Part shown: one piece after another, positions 28,230 to 42,100 of the stretch
How positions within the stretch are numbered: position 1 is the first letter of the stretch
Layout of the letters: each line of letters starts with the position of its first letter
Assembly (NCBI GenBank): GCA_024685655.1
Contig: JAIKVO010000160.1
Span: 1-61,469 of the forward strand
Length of the DNA: 61,469 nt
Direction: 5' to 3'
Origin: Treponemataceae bacterium
GTDB lineage: Bacteria > Spirochaetota > Spirochaetia > Treponematales > Treponemataceae
Program-made: the position numbers and the translations under genes
The notes under the pieces: generated by a model
Told to the model about the DNA's origin: nothing
Database searches by the model: none
Seen by the model: only the letters and a program-made list of their open reading frames with translations

Positions 28230-30088
28230 TATGCCCTAGTAAGGTCTATGTCATGGCGGCGGTTCCTGTTGCGCTCGATGTCCTGACGCTCGTTGCCGAT
28301 GTTATGGAGCTGGCTCCGGATGCGCTTCATTTCCTTCATAACTTGAGCCTTATACTGTTCAAGCAGCATGTCTCGGCTGACCTCAAGATAGGTATTCTTT
28401 GCCTCGTCCATCAGGGTGACTGAATTGTTCTCCTTCGAAGCCGAGATGACCTGCAGGTTGTCAAGGCTCAAGGATTCTTTCCCCTTCCCGAAAATTTTCT
28501 GCGTGTCGAATTTTATGCCGTGAAGGGTCTGCCCTACCTCAAGGTTCAGGTCTTTCGTTTCACCGTTTAAACTCATTATAAGCGATTTGTCCGTCTCAAT
28601 CTTTTTGCCGGGATGTGAAATAACGTCGTTGTATGGTTTGATTAGCTTGTCGCTGCGGTATTTCAAAACATAGTCCTTGTTGAGAGGCACTTTCTCGACA
28701 CCCTCATGATAGAAATCAACGATGAGCTGATTGAACGTCTGGTCTTTTCTTTTGTACAGGCTCAGCGTTTTTTTAGTCGCCGCCTGTTCTTCAGGAGTCA
28801 TCGAGCTGATGAGGTTCTGAGCGATTTTGATTGCAGTTATCGGTGAATTCGCCTCCTTACGGCTCAGCACCTCAAGATTATGCCGGAAATTAAGATGATT
28901 GTTCGGATTGCGGCATTTGAAGAAATCATCATACTGCGTAGTAATGAATACTTCTTCCTCCAATCCTCTCATAGGCGTAATCTCTGCTTTCTTAACCGCC
29001 TGCTGTATTTTATCGAATTGTTCTTTCTCAATAGTGACGAACCTGCCGGGTTTGGAGTTGTCGTTAAGGAAAGCATTCTCGTCACCGAACTTATAAGATG
29101 TAGAGTCCATTGAATAAAGCATGAGATGATTGTATTGCTCCAGCTTGCCGTTGACGATCATAGCAATCTTATCAAGCTTAAGGTCGGGAAGCGGCTCTGG
29201 AAGAGGATTGTATTTGTAGCCGTTCTCCTTGGCAAGACGCTCTACCCTGTCCTGATTCTTCACATCGGAGATATGATAATATTTAACCGGCGGATTAACG
29301 CCGTCGTCCGATACAAGAAAAACCGCATCCTCGTTTAGGTGTAAATCAAGCTTCTCCGCGTCCTTCTCCGAGAGAAGATAAATCTGGTCGTTATTATCGA
29401 CGAAACTGCGTCTGGTTAGGTTCCTGACGAATTTCTCATACTCCGAGCCGTCAAAATTACCAATTGATGCGCCTGAAAGAAAAGACCTTGATTTCATCGA
29501 TACTGAATTATCCTGATTCTGTTTCTGTTCTGTCTGCCTAGCAGGTACAGGATTGTACTTGTATCCTTTCTCAAGACAAAGCTCAAAAACCCTGTCCTGG
29601 TTCTCTATGTCGGAGATATGGTAATAATTCTCTTCCCAGCTGTACTCATGGTTCTCGTCCGGATCATGCACCATAACGACGTTCTGGGCGTTCCTGCGAA
29701 GTTTTAGTCCGAGAGACTCAGCCTCGCTCCTCGTCACTAGAAGAACCTCATCCTCACCGTCAATAACTCCGTCGTCGAGAAGGTTGTCGTAGAACTGCTC
29801 GTAATTGCTGAGGGAAAAAAGAGATTCACCGGAAGCGAACGATTTAAAGTTTTCTTCCAAGTTCTGTTCCTTGTTCTCGAGAAGATTGCCTAGGTCGCGG
29901 CGTTCGGAGATGTCGGAATTATCGACTTTGCCCTCGGCGATATCCTCAATCATCTTGAGAGCCTCGTTGACTGCTTTCCAGTTGTCGGCGTTCAGGTTTA
30001 TTTTTTCAGCTGCAGCGGTAAGCTTGGAAGCCAAAAGTTTTTTGATATCCTCGTCATCCCTTAATTGAGTCTCGTTTGAATCGTTCAT
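28229..30088 (-). CDS. Uncharacterised 619-aa protein with a tandem ~85-aa repeat
   Basis: Last cistron of the leftward operon; internal repeats ...YYHISDIENQDRVFELCLEKGYKYNPVP and ...YYHISDVKNQDRVERLAKENGYKYNPLP. Confidence 0.6.
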   Translation of the reverse strand: MNDSNETQLRDDEDIKKLLASKLTAAAEKINLNADNWKAVNEALKMIEDIAEGKVDNSDISERRDLGNLLENKEQNLEENFKSFASGESLFSLSNYEQFYDNLLDDGVIDGEDEVLLVTRSEAESLGLKLRRNAQNVVMVHDPDENHEYSWEENYYHISDIENQDRVFELCLEKGYKYNPVPARQTEQKQNQDNSVSMKSRSFLSGASIGNFDGSEYEKFVRNLTRRSFVDNNDQIYLLSEKDAEKLDLHLNEDAVFLVSDDGVNPPVKYYHISDVKNQDRVERLAKENGYKYNPLPEPLPDLKLDKIAMIVNGKLEQYNHLMLYSMDSTSYKFGDENAFLNDNSKPGRFVTIEKEQFDKIQQAVKKAEITPMRGLEEEVFITTQYDDFFKCRNPNNHLNFRHNLEVLSRKEANSPITAIKIAQNLISSMTPEEQAATKKTLSLYKRKDQTFNQLIVDFYHEGVEKVPLNKDYVLKYRSDKLIKPYNDVISHPGKKIETDKSLIMSLNGETKDLNLEVGQTLHGIKFDTQKIFGKGKESLSLDNLQVISASKENNSVTLMDEAKNTYLEVSRDMLLEQYKAQVMKEMKRIRSQLHNIGNERQDIERNRNRRHDIDLTRA

Positions 30089-30101
30089 GTTTTACCCCTT
30101 C

Positions 30102-30118
30102 GTCGCAATGTTGCGGCA
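30102..30118. repeat. Palindrome GTCGCAATGTTGCGGCA, 14 nt upstream of the 619-aa start codon
   Basis: Member of the family, followed on the minus strand by an SD-like GAAGGGG. Confidence 0.85.
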
Positions 30119-30127
30119 TTTAATCAA

Positions 30128-33100
30128 TCAGAACAGACTGAGCTGTTCTCCGCCCGACAGGACTTTCTTTTGTTCTGGCCGTGGTGGCGGAATAAGTTTC
30201 GGTGAAGTCGGAACCGCAGCCGCAGCATTTTTTTCTGATTTATTCAAGGAATAATCATTTTCCGGTTCCCCCGGAATGCCCGTGCTTGCGTTACCGAAGG
30301 AAGTCTCCTTCTCGGCTTTCTTATTACAATATTTCTCCCAAGCGGATTTAGCCTTTTCGTATTTACCAGGATCACGCTCCTTGTTCTCACAGGCGATACG
30401 CCAGCGTTCCTTCTGTACGCGCTCCTCGGTGACCTCGAAAGGAACAAGGTCGCCGGATATGCTCTCGGCAAGGTTGCCGGTATCAGCCCTGCGCGATTTA
30501 AGAAGGTTGTCCTCAAGAAGCTTCATTTTCCATTTCTCAGTGATCTCCTGCTTATGCTCTTGACTTTTGAGTCTCTCAATCTTTTCTTTAAGTGAATCAA
30601 TTTTGCGGTTGGTCGAGACGGAGAACTGAGAAGCGTCCGCGTCGTTCTCAATGCCCATTGCGACAAGCTTCTTTCCGATGTTGACGAGATTGGTCTTGCA
30701 GTCACCTAAGGACTTGTCGAGCCTCTCGATACCGCGCTGCTGCTCGTCCGGAGTACGGCCGGACTTAAGGAAGTTCGCTTCGTAGGCTGCCTTGTCCTCC
30801 GTCCTCTTGTTAAGGCGTTCGGTGAAGGTTATGCGAGCCGTTACGAGGCTGTCATAGTCCTGAAGCTGTGACTCGTAGACAAGTTTCTGCTTCTCAAGCT
30901 CGTTGACCTTGTTCTGTATCTCGAAATCAGCGAGTGTCGCCGGGTTCTTGATGAGAGCGAATTTCGCCTCCTGCGGGTCAATACCGCTTACGCTCATCTT
31001 AGAGCCTGACTTATAGCTGAAAAGGTCGTCTATGCGGCTTGATTTCTCGTCATGCTTCTGGTAAAGGAACGGGTCGCATGAGTCCTCAAGCAGAGGATAA
31101 ACGATATGGACCCTGCCCTGAGCGTTACCCTGACGGTGTATGCGCCCCTCGACCTGTACGCTCTCGGTAGGGTTCCATCCGAGGGTAAGGTTGTATAGTG
31201 CGATGCTGTTGCCGTTGAGGTTCATTCCCTCGCTTATGGCTGCGCTTCCTATCAGTATCTTGCAAGGATTGTGGATATCGTTGAAAGCGTCCTTGACAGT
31301 ATCGCGGGCTTCGTCGGAGCCGCCGGGTACTTTTTTGCCTCCCATGATAACGTCGCTTCCGTTGATGATGGCAATGGCGCTAACCGGTACTCCCTGCTTA
31401 TTAAGATATTTAGCCATTGTGGAGAATTCATCGGTTCCTATGTTCGAGTAGACAATCTGGCCGCAGTCCTTGTGGCTGCGCCAGTTCTTGACAACGGTGT
31501 CGAACACGGTCTTGAGCTTCGGGGATGACTCGACGAGTTCATCTGCAGAAGGAAGCGCGATGCCAGAAGGAAGGTGCGTATAAGGGTCTGTAAGCTGGTC
31601 CTCACTGATGAGAGCTGGCGACAGGCTCGCCTTGTTGATAAGGTTAAGCCCCTCAAGGACAGGAGCGCGTTTCTCATCTTCCCCTGGATTATAGTTCATA
31701 AGATTGTGCGCGAACTCGAATATCTCCTGCTGGAGCTTGGTAGGTTGGAGATAAACGGGGTGAACTACCCTGTCAGGACGGATTACGAGAGCTTCCTCAG
31801 CGTCAACCTTGTCGATGTATTTCTTAAGGGTATTCTGGAGTCCCTGAACGTCGTTGAATTCCTTCATTACGGAAGCGTACACGATTTCGTTCTTATGGGT
31901 TACGTTCTGCTCAAGTCTTGTGCTCGCATACTGCTCGCAGAAAGAGTATAAATCCTTGATGCCCTGCTTCTCAAGTTCCTTGCGAGCAATATAGGACAAC
32001 ATACTGTAGACTTCGAGCGGGCTGTTCGTGAACGGAGTCGCGGTAAGCATGAAGACGTTCCTGTCGTTATTCTCGCGCTGTACGTACTGCGTGACGGCGA
32101 ACATCTTGGCAGCCCTCTTTGACGGAGTGCCACTTCCCATTCCCTGGAACTCGTTCTTCTCGCCTTTCTTCGGGCGGGGAACCTTGTAAAGATTCTTGAA
32201 ACGGTGTGCCTCATCTACTGTGACATGGTCACAGCCTGTGTTCTCAAAGAACACGTAGTTATCGTTATTCGCGGCGGAAGAACAACCGGCGTAATCCAAT
32301 ATTTTCTTCTCAGCTTCGGCTCTCTCATGGGGGTTTGTGCTGTCCAGGGCGTCGTTAAGCGCAAGAAGGTCGGCAAAATCCCCGAAAAGGTACTCCTCGA
32401 CGGTCTCGCGCTTGAAGCTGATGTTGTTCAACGCCTCATGAGTACAAAGCGTGATGCTTCCAGGCTGAAGGTTGAGTCCGTGATTGCCGTCGTAATAAGG
32501 AGCTATGTTCTTGTACGACATATTGCCGAGTACGTTCAGCGTTATGTCAGGGAAAAGTTCCCTTATGTCATTCTCCCATGCCTTGATGACGGACTTAGGA
32601 ACGAAAATGAAAGGACGCTCGCTGCGACCTGTCTGAATCTGGTTGACGGTGGAGACGACACCTGCCGCCGTTTTCCCCACTCCGACCTCATAGGCAAGAA
32701 GTCCGTTACCTTTGTTTGAGAGCGCCGCCACTCCTTTTATCTGCTGCTCATAGAGCGTGAAAGGCTCACCGTTCTTGTAACGGTTCATTCCGTACACGAA
32801 AAGAGGAAGGCGTGAATAGTCAGGCTCCTTGTTGTAGTTGAAATTCCTGTTGTAGGAAGTAACGAAAATATCCTGCCCTACCTTTGACAATCCCTCACGA
32901 AGGAAGCGCGAAAAAAGAGTCTCTGCGGCAACCTTCCGGCTGTTGGCTTTCTCGTTGGCAATCTTCTTCCTTTTGTCCTCGTCTTTTATCGCGCTGTCAA
33001 CCTTGACAGGATTGCCGTCTATGTAGTCGGTGATGTCGGACCAGTAGATGTCCGGCGGAATGTCCTCGCGGCTTATGCCAGCCTGGGTGAAGTCGTTAAT

Positions 33101-36100
33101 CTCAAAGCGGGAGTTGCGAGAGTCCTCAAGGTTGCATCCGGTAGCCCACTGAAGGAAAAGCTCAGGAAGAGGAAGACCGTCGATATTAAGGTTACGGACG
33201 AACGGAGATTTGACGGACACAGAGATTTCTTCGAACCGGTAAGGAACAGGGACGTTCTTCTCAAGAAAATCTCGGTTCCTGTGGTACGATTCCTCGGAAA
33301 GCTGTCCTTTATTGAAGTATTCATCGTTGGCGGCGATTTTCTGATATATATCCCCGGATGCGAAAAGCTCGCGGTGTATGTACCTGCCGTCCTTTTCCTC
33401 GTAGTAGTTGGAACTTTTACGGAGCTTCTCAGACTGTTCAGAAGTAAGTTTCGTTATGTCCACGTAGTTCTCGTAGTCGGTGAATTCCCAGAAAATACGC
33501 TCGTCCTCGTTCCAGGATGTGCCGTAGAGCTTCGTGAATTCGTCGCTGGACATGATATCCGTTTTCTCAGGATGATACGTCTGAGAGGCTTTCTCAGGCA
33601 TTATGACGGTGAAACCGTCGTTGTCGCAATAATGCACGTTGTCTATGGTAACGTATTTCGTGACATGAAGCTTGTCATAAACGTTACGGAATGCGTTTTC
33701 AAGGCTCTCTATCGCGCCGGAGTCAAACGCACTCTGGTAAAGCGTAAGAAGATTGCTCTTGCGGTTGAAACGAATGACAGGCTCCTTTCCTCCGTCAAGA
33801 TAGACGCTTGAGATTATTCCGCTCTGCGTGAGCGTCGCCGTATGACCACCGAAATCAGCTTTAGGCGGTTTCCCGCCGATGTGAATACGGGTTGAGTCCA
33901 AGGCGAACTGTGTTATTCCGTTGACAAGATACTCGTCCGGAGCCGCCGGAAGATTCTCTTTAATGAGCTTACTGAGGACAGGTCGAGCAGGTTCGTTGAA
34001 TTTAACGTTTGAGACGGAAAGCTCGCCGCCGAATCTGTCGTAAAGTGCTTTGACAAATTGCTCAGTGACATAGTAATTATTGTATGTAACGAGCGATTTG
34101 TTGTTGGAATCGATATTAAGTGCTTTCTTTCCGTTTATAAGAACGTCCGTGCCTTTCTCTGTTCCGAGGCAGAGAACATAGGACGAGCCTGCCTCGAATG
34201 ATTCCCTGTCAGTGAGCTTGTGCGAGAGTATACAGTCAAGGACGACATTGGCGTCCTCTGTTTTCCTTATCTCCGCGTTACGGACGGATAATTTCTCAGC
34301 ATGTTTTTTTACTTTGTCGTCATAATAAGCGATAGCCTTGTCAAACCATTCTTCGCCGGAAATGCCGGATAAAGCAAGCGCGGCTTTCTTTTTCGATGCT
34401 AATTGCTTCTTGTAGTTATCCTCAAGCTTTGAATATGGCAAGGAATCGGTGAGCGGATAGGAAGCCCTTTCTTTCTGGGTGCTGTCCTCTATCTGCTTGT
34501 TCTCCTCGATTATCCTGCCGATGTCATATTTTCCGTCGGCAGGATAAAGAGAATCATAGGAAGCATAGTATATGCCGCATGTATAGTTATAGTTCTTTTT
34601 GATGTCGTCATAACCGCCGGTAACAACGTCGCCGATATCCTTCTTACTGCCCCAAATCTTGTAGTCCTTGTAGTCGAAGCCGAGTCCGGCAACGAGCGTG
34701 TTCTCAGTATTGAGCATTGCTATCTCGTTCGTCTCCGGAACGAAGAAAGGACGTTCGCTGTATTTGGAGATTCGATCGTTCCTGTCCTTGAGGTAGAATT
34801 TTCCGTCCTCGTAACCTACGAATACGTCGCGGATGCGGTTAATTTCTTTTTCATACCATTCTACGGACTTTCTGAGCTTGTCCTTCTGGTTTGAGGTCAG
34901 CTTCTTGAAGTCCGGGGAGTTCTCATCGAAGAAAGGAGTTATGAAACCGTCCCTGTCTGAAGCCGCAATGATGAACCTGTTGTGATTATAATGCGAATGA
35001 TACAGCACGGATTCGAGCGTCCTGACGTTGACGATGACCTTGAGGTCGCTGTCATAGCGGTAGAATCCGCTTCTCCAGTCGTCTATGGAGGATATTCTAA
35101 GCAGCTTCAGGGCATTCTCGTTCTTATAGTCGTTGTCCGCGACCTGACCGGTAAGAAGCGCGTCAAGGACTGAATTCTTCGCTCCGCCGTTCTTGACAGA
35201 CTCAAGCGCAATCTGGGCGTATGATTTCTGAACGGTTTTCTCCGGTAGTTCCTGCGGCTCATCCGGTGATTTCTCCTGTTCCGCTTCCGGCGCGATATCC
35301 ATGAACTCATGGTGCGACTCGCTTAAATCCCACTGGTTTCCGGCGTGGTTCCAGGTGAGCAGACGGGCGACATCCTTTTTTTCCATGCCGTGCTGGACGG
35401 CAAAAGCCCTGTCCCATACGGTATGATAATCAAGCGTATCGTCGAGAATTCCGATTACGTCGATAAGCTCCTGCTTTCCGACCTTGAATTTCCTGCTGTA
35501 ATCGAATGAGCCGGTGAAAAGGTTGTTGTCTTCAGGGATAACCTGTTTCTGCCCGTCGCCGAAAGCTAAAGGAATGACTTTTGCCCTCTCGAAAGCTTCA
35601 CTATGCTCGAATTTGTGGTAAAGAAGATGAAGCATGTCTGCCGTATCTTCCCTGCTGCATTGGCGTTCATTTACGAGCCATTCGAGGTTATCCTTAATAT
35701 AGCCGTCAATAATGGCTTCTTTTCTGGCGCGGACTGATTCAGCGCAAAGGACAGAGATTTTATCAAGCTCGTCCTGTACGGATAGACCGTCATGAGGAGT
35801 TACATAGCTCTCTTCCTTGCCGAACCTGTTAGTCCTTGTTTTGACCTGTCCGAGGATTTTCTCCGGATGATCTTCGAACCATGCGTCGTTTCCGAGAAGA
35901 CGGAGAGACTGTGAGGTATCTTTGTCTTTGTTTCTCATGAATACAACGATGTCAGTTCCTACCTCGGTCGTAGGGAAAGTTCCTTCAGGAAGACGGTATG
36001 CGTCGATGAGGATTCCTTCCGACGCAATCTTTATTTTGGCGGAGTCAACCTGTGACTTGAGGAAGCCGCTCGGAACAACGTAAACAAGAACGTCATTCAA

Positions 36101-39100
36101 ACCGTAAATATTCAATGATTCTATTCCACGGCTAAGGAAATATTCCTCATAGCGGTTGAACTCCTTGCCCTCGCCTTTTCCGTGCCAGGAATCCTTGTAC
36201 GTGCCGTACGGAGGATTACCGATAACAATGTCATATTGAGGCATAGTATAGTCCTTGATTTTTGCGATTCCGTTCTTGTCGAAGAACTGCGACTGGAAAG
36301 CACCGTGAATGACGTTCGCGTCCGGATGGAGAATACGATTTATGCGCGCAGATGTCTCGTCAATCTCGTACATCGTGAACTCGTTGTCCGGGCGGTTGTT
36401 CGCGAATTTACCTGTACCTGCGGAAGGCTCAAGGACTCTCTTCGCGCCGGGTCTGTATGCGTCGGCTATCTCCCAGACTTTTTCGATTAATTTGTCAGGA
36501 GTGTAGAATTCATTGAGGACTGCATCAGCGGACCTGTCGGATTCTCCGGTTCCGCCACCGCCCTCGTACTGAGCGAGGATAGCTTTGTCCTCGTCGGTGA
36601 TTTCGGAGTCCTTCTTTTTGAGAATTTCGCGGCACTGCTCACGGATAGCCTTAATGTCCTTTTTGGAATTTGTTTTTTTCTCAGGAGCAGCGGTTTCCGA
36701 GGTTAAATATTGCTCAAGATTTCTTTCCAAGAAATCTTCTTTAGACATTCCCCACCGAGGAGTTTTTGTATAATCCACCACTGCTTCGGATTCTTTCCAG
36801 CCGTTAGAACCGTCGCTTACTTTTATCGGGACGGTATGTACGCCGGGTTCATAATCCAATGCCGTGAGAATGACAAAACCATTTTTGTTTTCTTGATATA
36901 ACCATTTGTTTATGCCGGGGAACTGAAGGAAGGAGTGATTCAGATAAACATCCGGTTTTTTATTCTCACGGGTCAAGTTTTCTGACCCGTCATGTTCTTT
37001 TGTTTCCGGCTTTGAAAGTCCTGTGAAATGGATATGAGAGGAAACGAAATCAGGAGCAGCTTCTTTCTGGACGGTGTTAGACGGAGAGACAAGAGTATAA
37101 GTGAAAACGCCGTCGGCAAGAAGCTGTTTAAGACCTTCGCCGAAAGATGACCTGCCGGTGTTTCCGGTAACGTCAAGCTTGTTTCCGTCCTTGTCACAGC
37201 GGTACATCGAAGCCATGAAATCATCGACTTTGGCTATTCTCCAATAGGAATCCTCATTGTCCTTGACTATAGTTCCGACTTTGATACCGAGCTTTTCGAT
37301 GTTGTCGGCTGTGATAATGACAGGTCGGGATTCTTCCGAAAGTTCTGCAGTAGGCTCTATTGGGAAAAGCTCTTTCTCCTTGTCGAAAAGAAATCTTGGG
37401 TATTTTACTTTTGCGCCTGCGTTAATTAACTCCTGATAAAGCTCCTTGTAGGCGGCTATGTAAGTTTTAGCCCTTTCGTCCGGTTTCTTCAGACCGTTGA
37501 TGAATGTGTCGCCGAAAATCTGGAAATTTATGTCTCCGTCATTGTCAATGACTGCAATGGATATACCGTCAGCGGCCCATTCGTCGCTGAAAATAAAGTC
37601 TCCCGGAATAATTAGAGCGATGCCTGTGTCGGGGTCGTTGAGTTCAAGGTATTTCTTTGCAGCTTCTTCCGCCGTGAGGTTAATTACAGGCTTGAATCCG
37701 CCCGTGCCGAATTCTGTGTCGTCCTTGATTGCGAAAGAGTATTCGAGGGGTTCTGTTTCTTCGGTATGAGCCGGATTCTCGATACCGTGAAGGCTGTTGT
37801 AGGTGGTTGTGATGAAATCAATGATTTCCTGCTCGTCGGGATCGACAAAAACCCTTTGTCCGTCCCGGTGTTCAAAGTCACCGAGATGACAGCGAAGATA
37901 AAGGTTGTCGGAAAATCGTTCGGTAAAAAATAAATCCGGAGACGTACCGTAAGAATAAAGGCATTCTTTTGCAGCGTATGTGGCAATTTCAGGCGAGGAA
38001 GCGTTTTTGATTATGTCGGTGAGTCTATGCATCTGGATATCGACATAATCGCGATATTGCAAGCGCATGGACTCAAAATCACGTATTTCTCCGCTTTCGT
38101 TATATTTGTCTTCAACGTAATTGAGAACATAAGACGCTTCCCTTATCTGCGGCTCGTAGACGTTCTGGAACCTCATATAAAGCTCCACGGACTTAACATA
38201 AGTGTCATACATTTTGAAATTCGCAAACTCACCATAATAACCGTTCGTTCTTATATTCTCATAATCAACGCAAGGAAGACCTCCGTCCGTCGGCAGGTAG
38301 AATTTTCCTGTATCTACGCAGTAGAAAATGTCAGCCCTGCATTTATCCCTTCCGCCAGCGGCAGCATAAAAATCATCGACCTTAAAACCTTTGTCCGAAG
38401 GATTGTCCTTGTTTACGGCGGCTTCTTTCCAGTCAAGGTTTTGTGCTATTATCGTCCAATCAGACACGCTGTTGTATTTCGCTAAAGGGGAAGATTCCCT
38501 GAACGAGCGGAATGGAACGTATGTTTTACCTTTATATTTGAAGGAATTATTTTCAAGTCCTGATTCCCCATAAATAATTTCATCGGTGACGGCATCAGAT
38601 AACTGGAAATCTTTTTCTCCAGAGACAGAAGAATTTGTCGCAACGTTGCGGCTGCTGACGCTTTCCCCAAAATCAAGCTCGTTAAGATGTGAAAGAATAT
38701 CTTTGCCGCTGAACAAATCCTTCATAGGCAGTGAGATAAAATCTACGAAATCCTTTCCTGTTTTTTCTGAAAGCCAGAAACGTTCTTTGCAATAATCAAA
38801 TACTTCCTTGTCCCAATCGATAATTGAGTTTTTGGTAAGCTCGCCGTCGCGCTCAAGAATCCTGTTGAGGATTTCATCCGCCATTTTGCCGCAGATTTTG
38901 GCGTGGACTTCGCTCAGGAGAAGGTCGTCATTGTAGGCGATGTCCGCATAATTAGGGTCATACTTCACTTCATTCCAAAGCGAGGTATTCCTGAAAATTT
39001 CTTTTCCTTTCTGCCAAAGCTCAGGGTTCATTCGCTGTATGTAGTTGTCCCAGAGATGCGTGTATTCATGCAACGCGACCTCGGAATTCATGATTTCCGG

Positions 39101-42100
39101 ATTGAGATAGATTTTGTTGTTATGTGCAAAGCCGTAAACTTGATTATCCTGTTTGTAAAAAAGGACATTCAAATTATTGACAAAATCAGATTTGCGGATT
39201 ATTTTATCATTAAAAGCATTCGTGTTGTGTATAACTCGCATATATAGCGTACCCACTTCTGCGGATGCTTCTTTTATTTCTGTATCGTTTATATATAATA
39301 AATATCCTTTATCAATCCAATTTTTCATAATGTCGATTTTATTTCTGCCATAAACGGCAGTAACCCAATTAGCTTCAACTTCTTTGGTGTTCTTGTCGAA
39401 ATGAAAACTGACCATCATTGGATTGTTATTCTTGTCAAATTGGTCATAAACACCAAGTAAATAAAAATCATTCGGAATGCTATTATTTTTCGTTGAATTA
39501 AAAATGTATCTTGGATTTCCAAGATTATTAAAAACTTCTTTTACTTCTTTGTCTGTAAACTCTCCTTTATGACCATGAGTACGTCTCTCACCAAAATTTT
39601 CTTTTTCAAGAAATAAAGCTCTAGCTAACTTCTGTTTATACATATAAACCGGATGATTATCCAAACCGCATTGCCTGAGTATAAAAGGCGTTTCTTTTGA
39701 GATTTCAATAAAATCATCTTTTACATTGATGTCCTTTATTGTAAGTTTATCAATTTCAGAATCAAGATTCTCATCGTTTTCCGAGATAAACAAATCTTCT
39801 ACTTTGTTTTCTTTTGTCATCTTCTGAAGGATAGTCTCGTTCTCAAGAATCCTGTCGAATTCAGCCTTGTCGGTGACGACCTCGATTCCGGCGTCGGCAA
39901 GCTTGTCAAGGATGAAATTCTGCTTTATGACATATTTTTCGAAAATTTTATTTATAGGGAAATAACCTTCCGTAAACTCGATTTTTAAAGAATCGGCATT
40001 GTAAACTCCGACACCTTCATAATAAGGTTTGCCGTCCTCATCCTTGTAATAGTCATTCGTAAGGTAATTTTTCGCTTCCTTGACGGCTTCTTCAAGCGAA
40101 GTATAATCACCTTTGGAATCGGAGCCGCTGTCCCTGTCGTAAGTAACGACCTGATATTTACGGTTCTCAGTCTTGTCAGGAGATTCTTTCAGTGCCTCGG
40201 CAATCGCCTCCACGTCGTTGCCTGTCTCTTTGGCTATATCAAGCGGCGATTTATTGTTGAGGTAATCATAGACTTCATCGATGTAGTTGCCAAGGATTTC
40301 TTTCTTGTAATCATCATTGCCGTCCAAAAGCTTTCTTGCTAAATCAGATTTATTGCCTTTATCCCATTCGGCAATCAGGATTTCACTGACTTTATCAAAA
40401 TATGCGGCTTCAAAAAGGTCACGACTGTTTACAGATGCACTCTGCCGGAGTTCTTCGTCTTTCTTACAAGCATCATTTATTAAGTTCACGAGAATTTCTT
40501 GTTCAGAAACATCGTTGTTTTGTTCATGCTTCTGTTCCGCGAACTTCGCGTACTGCGGGAAAAAGTCAGGACGTTCCTGGTAAAGATAACGCTCGACGGT
40601 CATTCCCTCCGGGATATGGTAATCAACCTGCATCATAGGGATTCTCTTGATTTCGTTGATGTCGAGATAACCCCACTCCGCCATTGCATAATCGCCGTTG
40701 AGGCACTGGAAGCCGAAAGCCTCTCCGTCATTTCCGATCTCGGTTACGAAAGACTCAGTTCCGGTCGGGTGGAAATACCGGAGTACTATAGGATGCTGTT
40801 CCATTCCATCCGTAGCCCTGATTTTCGGAGCGTTCTCGACTGCGGACGCGATGTTTTTGAGCGTACGCACGAAGAAATCACGTTCCTCTCTCTCGGCGAG
40901 CTGTAGTGTGGTAATATACTGGCTGTTAGGAATGAATGATTTCGCCGTCTCAAGTTCCTTGTCAGTCAGGACTAATTCCTCTTGTTCCGATGAATCATTA
41001 ATTTCATCACGCTCCTTGTCGAGTTCATCTTCTGTTTTCCTTATCCAGCGACCGTTATCGTCCTGTTTGAAAAGGATGTTTCCGTTCTCTCCTACTGAGC
41101 AGAAAGTAAGGTCAAGATAATCCTTGCCGTCAGCCTGCATGATGAGCGCATCTGAAAGACTGAAATCAAGCAGAAGCTCGTCATTATGTTCCTCAAGGTG
41201 CTTTCCGATTTCGTCAAGGTTATCCTTGACCCACTGGACATCTTTACCAGCGAGTTCGGCGATATCATCGAAGGAGATGTTGTAATTATATCCGAGATCG
41301 CTGTTGCTGTATGCGGTCTGGCATATTTCGTCGGCAAGAGCCACGAAATCGAACTGGACGGTATTATCGGATGTTTCAGGAGTTTTCTCCTGTTCAACCT
41401 TTTCGGCGGGTTCCTCATGTGATGACGATGGTGACGCGGCTCCGGTATGTTCGGAAAATATTTCGTCAAAATGTTCTGTAATGTGGTCGGCAACGTGCGT
41501 TCCGAGGTATTCCCGAAGGACTTCCATATCTTCTTCGGATATAACGTAGTCAGGAAGCATCTGTGTAGCGTCGTTGGAAGCGAAGTGAAGGTTCGTGTCG
41601 TCGTCGATATCTCTGTCGGCGGTAATATGATACGCGCTGCGCTCGATTCCGGTGGCGAAATCCGTGGGGCTTATGAGTGACCTAGCCTCTCTGACGGAGA
41701 CCTCGCGCTGTCCTTTCCGTTCGAAATTACCGGTAGCAGGGTTCTTTTTCTGGACATAGAATTTCGACGACCTCATGACGGACTCAATGGCGGCTATGCT
41801 TTCCCTGACTTCTTTGGAATCAGCAGGTTTGTCAAAAACTATGCTTTCTTCGGCGGCTATAATTTTTCTCTCAGAATCCGTAAGCGTGTTGTCGCGGTAT
41901 TTCTGGAGTATGTCAATGCAATTGTCCTTGTAAAGAAAGCTGCTGCTCTTGAAATTACTGAATCTCTTATAATCCAGGGGTTCCCAATTGGCATAAGAAA
42001 GGTTTTCCTCATATCCGGCGCGCTCGTCAAGCTCAGACTGAGTTTTGCCGTCGGGGTCGAAGCTTCCGAGCTGGTAATGCTCGGCAATAATATTTTCTGC

